From: Alnus glutinosa
Taxonomy: Eukaryota > Streptophyta > Magnoliopsida > Fagales > Betulaceae
Direction of reading: 5' to 3'
Length of the DNA stretch: 64,000 nt
Assembly: GCF_958979055.1 (NCBI RefSeq)
Contig: NC_084888.1
Coordinates: forward strand, 1,382,001-1,446,000
Numbering within the stretch: the first letter of the stretch is position 1; every line of letters begins with the position of its first letter. The translations under genes and the position numbers were made by a program. The notes beneath the pieces were generated by a model that searched no databases, was not told where the DNA came from, and saw nothing but the letters and a program-made list of their open reading frames with translations. Positions 46,157 to 57,980 of this stretch are shown piece by piece.

Positions 46157-47253
46157 TACACGGTGTAATATTTTTAATTTGGATCGTTTAAATGAATAGT
46201 TAGAACAAGATAGCACATAAGAAAAAATAAATTAAGGTGTCTTTCTAAAATAATTTGTCCAAATTAAAGCTATTGCAACCGATCACAAGTTGGCCATGTT
46301 CTTTGAGCTTGAATTTTTAAGACCATTTTGCTATTGACTAACATTTATGAAACGTTTGGATGGGGATAATCTTATAGGATTCTTGAGAATTTTAAAAGAT
46401 TATCTCATTTAATTGCACTTAACTTAAATGCGTACAAGTGAGGCGATTATTAACTGTCCATCGCTAATAACTATAATCGTATAACAGCTTAAGACGGTTG
46501 TGGTTAGCCATTTTAAGAGTAGCGAAAATGGTTAATAACCGTTAACCACCTATCTTTATATATGTAAATTAAAAATAATAATATAGCGGTTTTAATGTAG
46601 CTAGTGATTTTTTTTTTGTTATATTATATGTTTATATGTCATTATTTGTTAAATTTGTTTTTCTATACAGCTTTCAAGTGACCTATACTTGTACTGCGTT
46701 ACATATAATTTGAAGCAAAAGTATCGCTCTTTCGTCTTTTTTTTTCTTTTTTTTCTTTTTTTTTTTTTTTTTCAGGGAGAATAGCATTCTATTTTCTAAT
46801 AATTAGAATGTCAAACCTAGAAATGATTATTTTGATGAAAGACTTTGACGTTTAGGTGGGTGAAATTTTGATCTCTTCTACCGACTGAAAAATAGAGTAC
46901 GATTATTTACACACACCAAAAAAAAAAAAAAAAAAAAAAGACTACTATTTTTATTTATTTATTTCAATAAATTTGAATAATCAACCGGAAAAACATAATA
47001 TCTTACATCTTTGTGTCACTTTTACTTGGTTATCTTAAAAGTTGAAGTGGATAGAAAATTATTGATTTCCATTTTTTTTTTTATTAAAAAAAAAAAAGTC
47101 TTTCCAATTTGTTTGTAATAAAAGAAGCATTGCTTCCCAATTTGCTGGTATTTACACTTTTTTTTTTTTTTTTTTCATTTATTTCTCCTCAATTACAAAA
47201 TCCATTATTTAAGGCTATAAATGTTCTCAACTATATCTTATTTGTTTTCTTTA
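46157..47253. other. AT-rich intergenic region 3' of DUF620 gene
   Basis: Several long homopolymer T and A tracts (about 46737-46773, 46917-46939, 47158-47175) and no supported gene. The right end should hold the DUF620 3' UTR. Confidence 0.5.
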
Positions 47254-50182
47254 TCAGCAGTCAGCAGGAGGCAGAAAGCTCTCCATTGTCAAACCCCATA
47301 TGTTGAAATCCACCTCTTCGATTTTCCACGTCTCTTCCAGCTCCCTCTTGTGGTTAGCGGACTGCTCCCCATATCTGAAAACCGTGACGTGGGTCTTGCC
47401 GCTGTGCGCAATATTTACACCATCAACGTATTTATAATCCTCCATCACCGACTCTGTGCTCGTCTCCCAGAACACGTCCTCGCCCCCTTTGGTTTTCATC
47501 CTGAGCAGCCTCGAGTCCTCGAACTGAATCAGGAGGCCGGAGCGTTGGCTGAAGTAGCCCCATATTGTGTGGTGGATTATATCATAGTTTGGACCGCTTT
47601 GGGCCTCGCGAACTGCTGGGCTCGTCTCTAGCTTCAGTATGAAGCAATCCTCATCATTTATGAGTCTCTCTCCAATGCACATTGCGTCTATAAATAAGTT
47701 GGCTGTGGCCCTTGGGTCCAATCCCTGCCAATCAAAACTCTAACAATGTTATTGCTATATATATAACTCACCACGGTAAAACTGATCGCTCGATTTGTAG
47801 GTAATTTTTTACAATTGTGAGAGACCCCAATAGGTCTTATTCGGGGAGTTGCCTAAGAAAACGGATCTAAATTTTTGACAATTTTTTGTTCATATTTATA
47901 GCAATTAAGCAACAAATGTGGGGAAGTCTTTATGGAGCCTACCTGATTGAGCAAGAAGGCGGAGAACCGAAGACTTGTTTGAACAGGTGGGTTCTATAAA
48001 GATTTTTTTAACAATCCAAACATCAAAATTGTTGCGAATCTCTGACTTGCCTAAGCACCTGTTTGGATATGTGAGCCTTAAGTGGATCCCATCAAGGCCT
48101 CTCACAATTATAGGGAATTCTGATTCGGGGTAAGCTTGCTCATATATATATATATATATATATTGGACTTAATTTCCCCATAGATTTGTCTTTGTAACCA
48201 AGTAATTTCCTACTCTTTTCCTCTAACAGGGACAAATTTTGGGTTTTATCTGAGTCGAGGGGGGATGGTTGTACGTTCTCCCCCCCCCCCCCCCCCCCCC
48301 CCCAAATGTGCTATCCCCCCCCCCAAATGTGCTATTTGATAGGGAAGAGTATAATAAGAGTATACATGGTGAGAGACATATAATTTTCATTATAAGTCAC
48401 TTATTAGTTGACGTGTCCGTGCATATATATGGCATATATATACTTCATATTCCACTAAACAATTAAATTTTACTAACCCCAAGCATTTTTCATACAATAA
48501 ATACTAAGTCCTTTCTTTGCTATTCTTTCAATGTAATGATTTCTTATTCTTCTTCTCTTCTTTTATTTTGAGGAAACTACACTTAGCTTTCTCAATTTAC
48601 CATCTCATTTGCAATGCTCTCAATTTTTCAATTAGGCTAATGTGACATACCAAATCTGTCATTGGGAAAAATTAAAGAATTCCAGATTTTATCTTTTATT
48701 TTTTTTTTAAAATTCTAACTCACGGTGTTGTCATGCATGGTTCACCAAACCCACGGCGGTGCCATGCATGGATTAGCTTTCTTTTTTTAAAAAGACTTAC
48801 ATTATTTATTTATTTTTTGTTGTCATTAACCAAATTAAAGAATTGCATATATAGTAGACTGAAGAGGGCAAGCATAGTTCGGTAGTTCCCCTTTATTATT
48901 ATTATTATTATGATTTTTCCTTCTTTTTTTTTTTTTTAAAAAAAAATGATTTTTCCTTCAAGAGATATAGATATATATAGTTCTTTAGATAATTTATGCT
49001 AGCTAGAAGTTGTCATTTGGCAATCTATACATATCACACTAAACATGCAAGGTCCTAGAAGAAGATAACATAGATATACCTGTAGAAAACGGCGCAAGGG
49101 TCTGGGTGGACCTTTTGAAATGGGCGTCTGTTGATTAGAGGAATGCCGCCATGAAACCTTTCCATTGCTTCCACAGCTCACCTTGCAGCCGGACACAACA
49201 AGCTCCAAGCACCACAAGTCTGGATTCTTTTGCCAGAGCACAAATCCGCCAACCTCCTGGGTGCACTTTTTCACCTCTATACTCTCGTACTTCCCTTGGT
49301 GAAAATCCGATGCTCTAGTCTTCACCTGCCCGGTCACACACATGCTTCCCACTGAGTTCAATGCCGGTTGCCCTCCCGTTGCTGCCGTGTACTGTTGAAC
49401 AATATATTTAGCCGTTGAAGCTTCCTGTAAGAAATGAGAATTAATTATAGGTTGGCCTCCCGTTGCTGCTGATCGATATATATGGATTCCAAGCAATTTT
49501 GATACTCCAATTATTAGTAATTAGGACAATAAATATGAGCTGTCTGAGCATATAATATTTGGCAGCTCGTCCGCTTATTCAGACAAGTAAACGTCATAAG
49601 AACTCTCACACATATACGGCTTGAATTGTTAGCAAATAGATACCAAATTGCCGGTGATCCGGATTTAGAAAAGAAGGGAAACGGCATGGAAATCAACCAC
49701 GATATATGGGTTTTTCCATATGGTTTATTAGAAAAGTAGTTACATTTAAAGAAAAAACAACTCCGATCCATGCCAGCCAGCCATCCTTTTAGAGGATTAC
49801 ATATCATCCTCGTAAATCAATAGGAAAAAGTGTTCACAGAATGATGCAGAAAAAGATAGAAAAAACCAAGAAATTAAGATAGATAAACTCTTACAATAGA
49901 ACAATCTTTGACAGGACGGTGGATCGAGTGTCCCAGTTGGACCTGAAGGGGGATTAGTGGGGATCCAACAAGGTAAAGCAGGAAACGTAGCTCGTTAAAG
50001 CGTCCGGCGATGACCGGCGACGACCATTTGTCGGAAGTTTGAGCTCTCATCCATGTGAGCATGTTTTGCCACCGTAATGTTACATTAGTCCCCATGCTTG
50101 TGAACATTTCTTCTGGTATAGGGACCTCAAGAACCGTCTCGAGGCCATCTTCTCGATCAATATTCGGACAAAGTCTCCTCAT
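47254..50182 (-). CDS. DUF620 family protein
   Basis: Three exons, 49895-50182, 49080-49424 and 47254-47724, encode 367 aa (96 + 115 + 156). The start chosen is MRRLCPNIDREDGLETV, the conserved family N-terminus; an upstream in-frame ATG at 50248 would add 22 Ser/Leu-rich residues with no family match. Conserved blocks include EVPIPEEMF, RWQNMLTWM, NELRFLLYLVGSPLIPLQV, AKYIVQQYTAATGGQPALNS, GFVLWQKNPDLWCLEL, KGPPRPLRRFLQGLDPR, ERLINDEDCFILKLETS, GYFSQRSGLLIQFEDSRLL, VFWETS and HSGKTHVTVFRYGE. The biochemical role is unknown. No signal peptide or clear membrane span was seen. Intron 2 (1355 bp) contains a poly-C tract, and intron 1 contains a small copy of exon 2 sequence. Confidence 0.93.
48280..48324. 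repeat. Poly-C tract pair in DUF620 intron 2
   Basis: A run of 24 C, then AAATGTGCTAT, then 10 C and the same AAATGTGCTAT again: a two-copy unit with an expandable C tract. On the transcribed strand this is poly-G, capable of G-quadruplex formation. Homopolymers this long are prone to sequencing or assembly error. Confidence 0.85.
49442..49472 (-). pseudogene. Partial copy of DUF620 exon 2 within intron 1
   Basis: Reading the minus strand, this intronic piece encodes AATGGQPIINS, while exon 2 (about 49352-49388) encodes AATGGQPALNS. About 25 of 30 nucleotides match around a CAGCAACGGGAGG core. It lies 18 bp upstream of the exon 2 acceptor and looks like a microduplication of exon sequence. 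Confidence 0.6.
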
Positions 50183-51111
50183 GTAAGTCTCTGAGAGAGA
50201 GAGAGAAGTTGAAAGAATGAGTTGGTAGGAGAGGCAAGAAGGGGGCAAGAGAAAAAGAGAGAGAGGGTTAGAATCAAAGGCTTAAACGTACGTACGCCTT
50301 AGTTTCTCATTCCCTCAAGCCTCAGCTCGATCCCTGAGGGAAAAAGAGGGGCCACGAGGGAAAATGGGAATGAGAGGGTGGTGTGGGTGCGAATTTGCCT
50401 TAATTAAGGCTTGATCTCCTTTCTTGGAGGTGTCGTGTGGGCAAAATCAATCCAAGAATTTGATTCGTCCACTGGGCAACTGATTCTTTGTCATTCTCGC
50501 CATATCGCCTTTGTCATTCGGTACTTGGGTCTTTTTTCTTTGTTTTTTTTCCCTAACAATTTAATAATCGCCTTTTATTATTATTATAAGTGACACATGT
50601 CACACAGTGATGGGTGCTAATGTGACAAATTAATGAATTCAGTCCTCATCCAAAAAAAGAAGAAGAGGGATCTGGTCAATTCTTCTAATATCAGGGACCT
50701 TTTTAGTCAAAACTGAAAGAAAAGATAATGCTATAAAAATATAAAAGAAAAGCGAAATAAATAAAATAAGAACAAAGATTTTATATGGTTCGGTCTATGA
50801 TCTATGTACGTCCACATGATAAAGCCCAAAAGGCTATATTATGCTCTTATTTCTCTTGGTGATTTCATAATACATGATGCTCCTATTTATAGGAGAGTTT
50901 GGATAGATAAGTATAGTAATCAAATCACATTATCATCAAAATTGATTACAATCAAATCAATCAGATTTGATTACCTTCAAATATGATTTATAGGAGATAA
51001 CAATATAATTACGTACAATAAATCTCTTAAATCAAATCCCTAATATATTCTAACAAAAATTCCAAAATACATGGACCAATTTTGCATTTATCCTGAAATT
51101 TCAATTGGTAA
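50183..51111. other. Promoter side of DUF620 gene and intergenic DNA
   Basis: 50195-50270 has GA-rich tracts and is likely 5' UTR. No clear TATA box was found; an ACGTACGTAC palindromic motif lies near 50287-50296. The rest is AT-rich with no gene. Confidence 0.45.
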
Positions 51112-52325
51112 GAATAATGCTAGAAACCATACGTTTATCACATACAGCTGATGTGGCGTTGTCAATCTGACCTTATATATACATATATGGGTTCTTTGCT
51201 CGAGTCTTCCGTCTTCTTGCTTGAGTGAGAGTGCGCTCGTGAGAAGTTTGTAGCTTCGGGGGGGGGGGGGGGGGGGGCCTCACACCTCCCTCCTCCCGGT
51301 TGGTGTTCACCCTTGGCTCCTTTTGAGCTAAGGGCTCTTTTGGTTCCCCCTGGCTTGTTCTAGTGGGGCTAAATGTTGTCCTAGTCATTAGGGCTGTGGA
51401 ATTTTTGTTCCTTCCAGTTAGATCCGGTAAAGGTTGTTGTCCTCCTAGCTGTTGGGGCTATGGAGTTTGTTTATTTGTTTTTTTTTTTTTTTTTGCAGAA
51501 GCATTTCGTTTGAGTCGTCTATGGGGAGTGACCATTCGTGTTTTTCTGGCCACTTTTCAAGCTAGATCTACGTTGCTACGCCGGAAATCTTGTGACACGT
51601 CCCTTTCAAAGTTGCTCGCCATCAGTTTCCGTTTTCGCCGCTGCAACTTTCGGCCATGTCGGACCTCTACGCTCGGAGTGTGGCTTACACGCGCTGATGA
51701 TGGGGCCTGCGTGTGAGGGCCACGCTCCACTTTTTTCAGCCTGGTTGTTGGTGCTTTCGGGATGGCCGGTGTTCAACAGCAAAAGGGGAGTCCCAGGGGC
51801 GGCGCGTGTGAGTCACGCGTCGACACTAGGATGTTGTCTTCTCTGTGCCGGTTCTGAACTTGTGTTTCTGCTTGTGTTTTTTACAGTTTGACTTTGTAAT
51901 TTTCAGACAATATGGGGATCTGTTTGATGGCTTGGATGCTAGATCTGCTTCTCTTTTATCTGTAATGATTGTGCTTCATTGTCAAGAGAGGCTTAATGTC
52001 TGCTCCTTGTAATGTTTGTTTATTATTTGGATAGCTGTAGATTTTGTATATTCTTGATCTTGGTCACAGTCTACTGTTGGTAGCTGCTTTAAGTCTGGAT
52101 TTTCCTGACTTAATGGGTAGAGATTCTTCATCTCTAGTCACTGTGATAGCCTACGGGCAATGATTTAGCCTTCTGTGCTGATGTATGTGATCTATGGTCA
52201 TTTGTAATTCCTCTTAGACTTATTTTCATATATATATATATATTAAAAAAAAATGGGTGATTGACACTGTTACGTCAGCAGAGTGAGATAGTGGTAGAAT
52301 AAAAGTGTGGTTTCTAGCATTATTC
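51112..52325. mobile_element. Inverted-repeat element with GC-rich payload
   Basis: Ends GAATAATGCTAGAAACCA and its inverted copy are 1.2 kb apart. The inner arms also match (GTCAATC near 51165 against GATTGACAC near 52259). Between the arms lies about 1 kb that is GC-richer than its surroundings, with a 20-G run (51258-51277) and a poly-T/GCAG stretch. Its right end is a TA tract plus A9, like a retroposed sequence. Frames of 117 aa on the plus strand overlap and match nothing I know. No target duplication was found, so it may be a roughly 140-bp MITE with a retroposon inside it, or a gene-fragment-carrying element. Confidence 0.5.
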
Positions 52326-52588
52326 GATGAATGCTTAGCCCATCAAGATGGATCAAGCTCAATTCTAGTTATATGTTCCTTTAGTTTAATTTACGTACAA
52401 GCCCAATTAAGGGAATTAAATTCATGGTCCACGCTTTTTTACTATATCTAACAATAGGACAAGAATTTCTTACAAACCAATTTGTAGGAAATTTCATACA
52501 ACCCATATATAAGATTGATATGTATCATTTGGCATGTGAGAAGCACATGCTGTTTTAATAGCATGTGATTCTCACGTGCTTTTTTAAT

Positions 52589-53589
52589 GAGTAATGCTAC
52601 ACATCATCCCTTTGTCCTCCTTTTGTCACCCCAAAATTGATGTGGCTCTTAAAATCACCATTGGATCAAAATCCAAGAGTGATATATCAAAAATTCAATG
52701 GTGATTTTAAGTAGGGGTGTGCATGGGGCGGGGTGGGGCGGGTTTCCGCCTTTTTTGGCCCCGCCCCGCACCTTTGCGGGTTGGAAATTTTCAACCCGCA
52801 AACCGCACTTGATAAAGACTAACCGTGCGGGGCGGATCACTGCGGGGTGGGTTCGCGCAGGGCGGGGATTGCGGGTATTGCGGGGCGGGGCGGGTATTTT
52901 GAGTGGTATTTACGTAATTTTGATTTTATTTTGTAAAAAAAAAAAAATTCAAAAAAATACTGGTTTTGTAAATAAAAAATTAAATTCATATTTCCATTCA
53001 AGAACATTTTCTATGGAATTAGTCTTTTAAACTAAAAGCCCTATTAATTATAAGATAAAATTCTAAGAAACATGATTTCTATTTTCTCCCATCAACAAAG
53101 CATAATTGAATAAATGTAAAGAATAAAAAGTTATAATATTTCATTATTCCATTTAATCAATTTTCTTGTCTTTTTCAGAAGTAATGAAAAGATTATTTCA
53201 AATAACAATACAATAAAAAAGTGTACACTTTAACATCCCATGAAATTGAACCATAAAAATTGTATTTCTCACACAATGAAATGAGCTAGTGGACCCCTTA
53301 TTTATTTATTTTTTCTTTTTTTCTCCTTTGTGCGGTGTGGGGCGGGGCGGGGCGGGGACCCGCATTTTTTAAAAGGCTAAACCCGCACCCCGCCCCGCCC
53401 CGCAAAATTTCTCAAATTAAGACCCTAACCCGCAAAAAAACTTGAAAACCCGGTCCTCTGCGGGGCAGGGTGGGGCGGGTGCTGCGGGGCGGGGCGGGGA
53501 TTGCGGGTTTTGCACACCCCTAATTTTAAGAGTCACATCAATTTTGAGGTGACAAAAGGAGGACAAGGGGATGATGTGTAGCATTACTC
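52589..53589. mobile_element. Middle Mutator-like MITE of the nest
   Basis: Ends GAGTAATGCTACACATCATC and its inverted form; the arms match over about 67 bp with few changes (shared TTGTCCTCCTTTTGTCACC). Exact 9-bp TTTTTTAAT duplications flank it (52580-52588 and 53590-53598). Without the inner element it is about 182 bp. Confidence 0.88.
52712..53522. mobile_element. Inner GC-rich hAT-type element of the nest (811 bp)
   Basis: Terminal repeats TAGGGGTGTGCA and TGCACACCCCTA with exact 8-bp ATTTTAAG duplications (52704-52711 and 53523-53530). Subterminal zones are dense in GCGGGG/CCCCGC motifs, the same architecture as the hAT element at 24140-25276. The AT-rich middle has no coding capacity. 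Confidence 0.92.
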
Positions 53590-53721
53590 TTTTTTAATAG
53601 CACTAATAAAAAAACGTGCTTCTTACATGTTTAAAGGACACATGTCATTTTTATATGTAGGTTGTATGAAATTTCATACAAATCAGTTTGTAAGAAATTT
53701 ATATCTATATCCTTAACAATA

Positions 53722-53761
53722 TATGGTGTTGCATCATTTAAATTTTTTAAAATAACACCTG

Positions 53762-53799
<38 letters not shown>

Positions 53800-54985
53800 A
53801 ATAATACCATTAAATTTGTAAAAGTTAATATGAGTAGTAAACTAATCCAGACCGATGGGCATGATTTATAGCTCGATCTGATTGATTAATTTTCTATATC
53901 AGGGCCCAACCAATTTTGTGATTTATTTTTATTTGCTTTTTAATAGGCTGGCCAGACTCCACTGGTCGAAGGGCTGAAGCCCAAAAGTGTGCCGAGGAAA
54001 GGCGGTCAAGTGGTCTATGGACCATTCCAGGTGGGGCTGTTTTTAATGGTGAGAAATGCTATTTTGTATTATTTCATTTTTTTTTATCTTTGTTTTTTGA
54101 AAAGCAATAATTAAATTTTTATGACCTAGGACATAGGTGAAGGTCTAGGTCCTACAGATTGAATAGTTAATTTTAAGAAAATGAGGATAAAAATAAAGAT
54201 AAGAGAATACCAAATAGCTATTTATAAAAACTTTCCGCGAATACAACTCCCTCATTTTAGAAGGTCGGAGATGCTCGTACTGAGACCTATGTTATCAATG
54301 ATCCGAACTAGCTTGTTTGCTTATTGAAATTTTGCTAGCATTTTTTCTGACATCCACTTACATTTGCCAGCTGCTTTGAAAATTTCTCACAATGCAAATT
54401 TTAGAGTATATTGTTTAGCTAAATAGGTGGTTTCTTACCTTGTGTTTTGAAAGCATTTATGATTGGTCTCCTATTCTTTCTTCCACCCGAATCAAGTACG
54501 AGAAAAACCCCATCTGTAACCATTTTTTCCTTGGCTGAATAGGAAAAAAAGAAGAAGAAGAAGAAGAAGAAGCTAGCTAGCTACCAAAGTCTATAGGAAG
54601 AAATATTAAAATATTAATTAGATGATTAAATTTATAATTTAAATTTTCAAAAATAACCGGTAATTTAATAGAAAGGATGTAGCGGGCTATACGAAAAAAA
54701 TAATAATAAAAAAAAAAAGTGCACAAAATAAAAATCCATGTGACTGTAACGATTCATTAGTCATCTTAGGAAAATGAAAATCTCACTTCTTTCATGAACA
54801 AAGTCTGTTGCAAGGTGTCGCAAAACATGCACCTAATTAGCAGCGAACTACACCAACGTACTTCCTCCACGCATTTGAGGGTACGTTTCTGCACAAACGG
54901 CCTCTTATAGAAAGCAATGGGATATCATATACTAGCTTGATTGGGATCTCACAAAGCTCTCTATATATGAATGGTTTGTGTACAT
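53722..54985. other. Intergenic region 3' of polyol transporter
   Basis: (TA)n microsatellite at about 53764-53797 and a GAA run near 54552-54571. No gene or delimited element was seen. The right end should hold the transporter 3' UTR. Confidence 0.5.
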
Positions 54986-56980
54986 CTATTGATAATATTG
55001 ATTGCGTATGGGCTGAGCTTCTATTCCAACATCTTTCTTCGTTTTGCCAAAGAGCATCTCAATCTCTTCCAAAGACTTCCCCTTGGTCTCCGGCAAGAAG
55101 AAATAGAAGAACACCAAAGACAACACGCCAAAGCCAGCAAACATGAAGGCGGCCCCTCCGATTGTAATTGCTTTGTAAATTGGAATGAAAGAAAAGGAAA
55201 CCGAGGCATTCATGACACGATTCACAGCCACCCCAATGCCAACGCCGAGCGCCCTCACCCTGAGGGGGAATATCTCGGAGAGATACACCCACGCGATAGG
55301 CCCAATTCCCATAGAAAAGAAAGCAACAAATGTATAGACAGAAACAATGCTGAGGATCAGCGCCCACATCAGCTTCTCTTTTGAGTGCTCCACCATGGTA
55401 AGGGCAAAACCTAGCACTGCTAGGGCTATAACCATACCCATTGTGCCTATCATTAATAGCGGCTTCCTTCCAACTTTGTCGAGAAGAAATGTAGCCACAA
55501 ATATAAACAGAGTCTTCGTAAGGCCTACCCCAACAGTTGCAAGCAAGAGCTTTCCCTTGTCGTGGACTCCAGCTGCCTTGAAGATTCTTGGACTGTACAA
55601 CACAATCGCCTCAATGCCCGTTGCATGGTCAAAGAAATGAAGTCCGATTGCTGCGAATAAAATCCAGCGGACAGCAGGTGTAGGCCTTATCAACAGCTCT
55701 TTCCAAGCCCCTCCGCCCTGAGCCTCTTTGGAAAGCTTGACAACATTGTCTGTGCAGTTTTCATCGATCCCAACTGCACTTTTGATGTCCTGGAACCGCA
55801 TCTCGGCTTCTTCTTTACTACTGGATATTTTCATCAACATTTTCTTTGCTTCACCTGTTAGAAAAAATAGTGATATAATGATTTGTCATAGTATCCGATG
55901 CTCTTAATTTATTTATTTTTCATTTCAATTAAATATTTCACTCGCACCTCGAGTATATTTTAAAGTTCAAAAATTCAAGTCAAGTCGAACACTATCACCG
56001 AAGACTGTCACCTAAACTGTTGCTAGTATTTGTAATTATTTTCATACATGAGGGAAATTAAGTTGGAATATAAAGTAAATGATTAATTAAATTCATCAAT
56101 CTCATAAGTAGAGATTTAACATTACCTAGACGGCCTTTCATTGCAAGCCACCTGGGAGACTCTGGCATTTTCATGATGCCTATAGCCAAGGCAAGCGAAG
56201 GGATTGCTGCAACACCAAGCATCAGCCTCCATCCAAGCTTCAAAGTCAATTTGGCGAAGAAGTAGTTTGAGATATAGCCAAGTAAGATGCCAAAGCTGAT
56301 GGCCATGTCCGGCAGGGAGGTGAGGAGGCCGCGGGATTTAGGAGGCGAAATCTCCGCAGTGTAAACAGGTGCAATCATAAGTGCAAATCCCACGCCAATC
56401 CCAGCAATGCACCTTCCGGTTAGTAGTACCGGATAGGTCGGGGAATACCCCATCAGAACCGAGCCAACCATGAAAACATTGGCGGCTAAAACAATTGTAT
56501 AACGACGACCAATGTAATCTGAAATTCTCCCGGCTATTAGGGAACCCACCAAGGCGCATAGGTTTAGGATTCCGGCGAGGACTCCCACTTGGATGTCGTT
56601 GATTTTGAGATCTTCTTCTATGAATAACATGGCACCACTCATAACACCAGTATCTGAATATCCAAGAAGGAGAATAATTAATATTTCAATATTAATCTAT
56701 AATAAATAATATGGACAAATATTAAAGAAAACGTGATTATATTGTCGTTGCATGTGATGATGGAAAACTTTGGTTTTGATTAAAAGACATCATAGTTGTG
56801 GTCCGACCACTAGAGAGAAGTAGTCTGATGAGCAGTACTGAATATATATTAGCATCAATCAGCAGCGAGAGAGAACTCACCATAACCAAATATTATGGAG
56901 ATCATAGAGATAACTATGGTACAGGAAAGAGCATACTTGTTCAACTTTTCTCCATTACCCTTCCCCACTATCTCCCCCAT
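54986..56980 (-). CDS. Polyol/monosaccharide proton symporter, PLT6-like
   Basis: Three exons, 56881-56980, 56126-56653 and 54986-55854 (phase-1 introns), encode 498 aa; Arabidopsis PLT6 is about 493 aa. It is a major facilitator superfamily sugar porter, expected to have 12 membrane spans and to import polyols or monosaccharides with protons at the plasma membrane. Signatures: GVMSGA in the first span region; GRISDYIGRR (75-84) and DKVGRK (335-340), the two loop 2-3 / 8-9 motifs; PESPRWL (197-203); GLHFFDHATGIEAIVLYSP (about 281-299); and PETKGKSLEE (464-473). The start MGEIVGKGNGEKLNKYA at 56980 was chosen over an upstream ATG at 57100 because it follows a good TATA box by about 130 bp and matches family length. 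Substrate is not predictable from sequence. Confidence 0.93.
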
Positions 56981-57111
56981 TGAAGCTGGTCGGATAGGCA
57001 AATGAATAAAGAGAGAGGGTTGGAATGAAAATATTGGAGGCCTTTGTCCTGGCAAAGAAATTAAAAGGGAATATATATGAGGGGGAATGGCAATTTCCAA
57101 AGGCTCTCCCT

Positions 57112-57118
57112 CTTTATA
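57112..57118 (-). promoter_or_regulatory. Probable TATA box of polyol transporter gene
   Basis: TATAAAG on the minus strand, 132 bp upstream of the start codon, giving a predicted 5' UTR of about 100 nt. The upstream in-frame ATG at 57100 would fall between TATA box and start site and so be untranscribed. Confidence 0.6.
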
Positions 57119-57124
57119 GCTGTA

Positions 57125-57980
57125 GCTAGTATGGGAAAACTATAGCTGGATTTGGTTGCCTATATATATATATATTTGTATTCATCCATTTGTCACAAGT
57201 CGTTCGATCTTTCCATTCATCCAGTCTGGATTGAATTGCTTACTTAGCTTAGGATTTATTAGAATTCATATGTAGGTTATTCTATCCACTAGATTTCTTC
57301 AAATCTTAACTAATGTTGGTTTGTAATTCAATGGATGAGATTTTACCATATTAACGGTTATTATTTTCAAAAGATACTTGTTACATGTATATCTCTCATA
57401 CGTATTTTCTGCTTTAAAAAATCAATCAGATCCAATAATTAATTTTTTTTTTTTTAAAAAAGATTTACTGAAAATATAGAGATATAAAAATATGTTTCTC
57501 TTTTCAAAATATGAATAAATATAGGCTACAGCACCGGTTGATATAATAAATAAGATTGAGTTGCTAAAAATATCTACTAAATATAATTATCCGAAAAATC
57601 TAAATCTAACTTGGAGGCTCCAAATTACGTTGAGGCCAGGGACAAAAATTCCAACCTGATCTCCAAGTGAATTGGCGGCTTGGACTTTTGTTTCCACGAT
57701 CTTATCCACTGTGCAACTCCCTCCTATTTTTTTGGATCTTAAACTTTTGAGATAAGTGATGATTTAATTTGAATTGACCGTAAAAAAAAAGATATGTAAT
57801 ACATTTACAACTTCTATACAACTCTAACAATTTTTTTTTTCAAACTAATCATTGTATCTATTTTTCTATATGTGTGTCTTAAATATCTAATGGTTAATTT
57901 TCAAAAAAGTTATTAAAATTGTACAAAAGTTACATAAAAATTGTAAACTTATCATATCTCATATAAATTAAAGATGTACC
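57125..57980. other. Intergenic region between transporter promoter and copia element
   Basis: AT-rich, with A/T tracts, and no gene or clear element border. Its left part is the transporter's upstream regulatory region. Confidence 0.5.

Larger units (their letters stand above)
52457..53712. mobile_element. Outer Mutator-like MITE of a triple nest
   Basis: The ends (from GGACAAGAATTTCTTAC on the left) are inverted: AAATTTCATACAACC, TTTCTTACAAAC and (C/A)ATATATAA-type blocks recur on the right. Flanks CTAACAATA (52448-52456) and TTAACAATA (53713-53721) form a 9-bp duplication with one change. Without its guests it would be about 246 bp. It is the oldest layer, consistent with more diverged arms. 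Confidence 0.7.

Noticed and set aside
55021-55640. Overlapping 60-137 aa frames on both strands within the transporter exon 3
   Set aside because: Alternative-frame shadows of the polyol transporter coding sequence.
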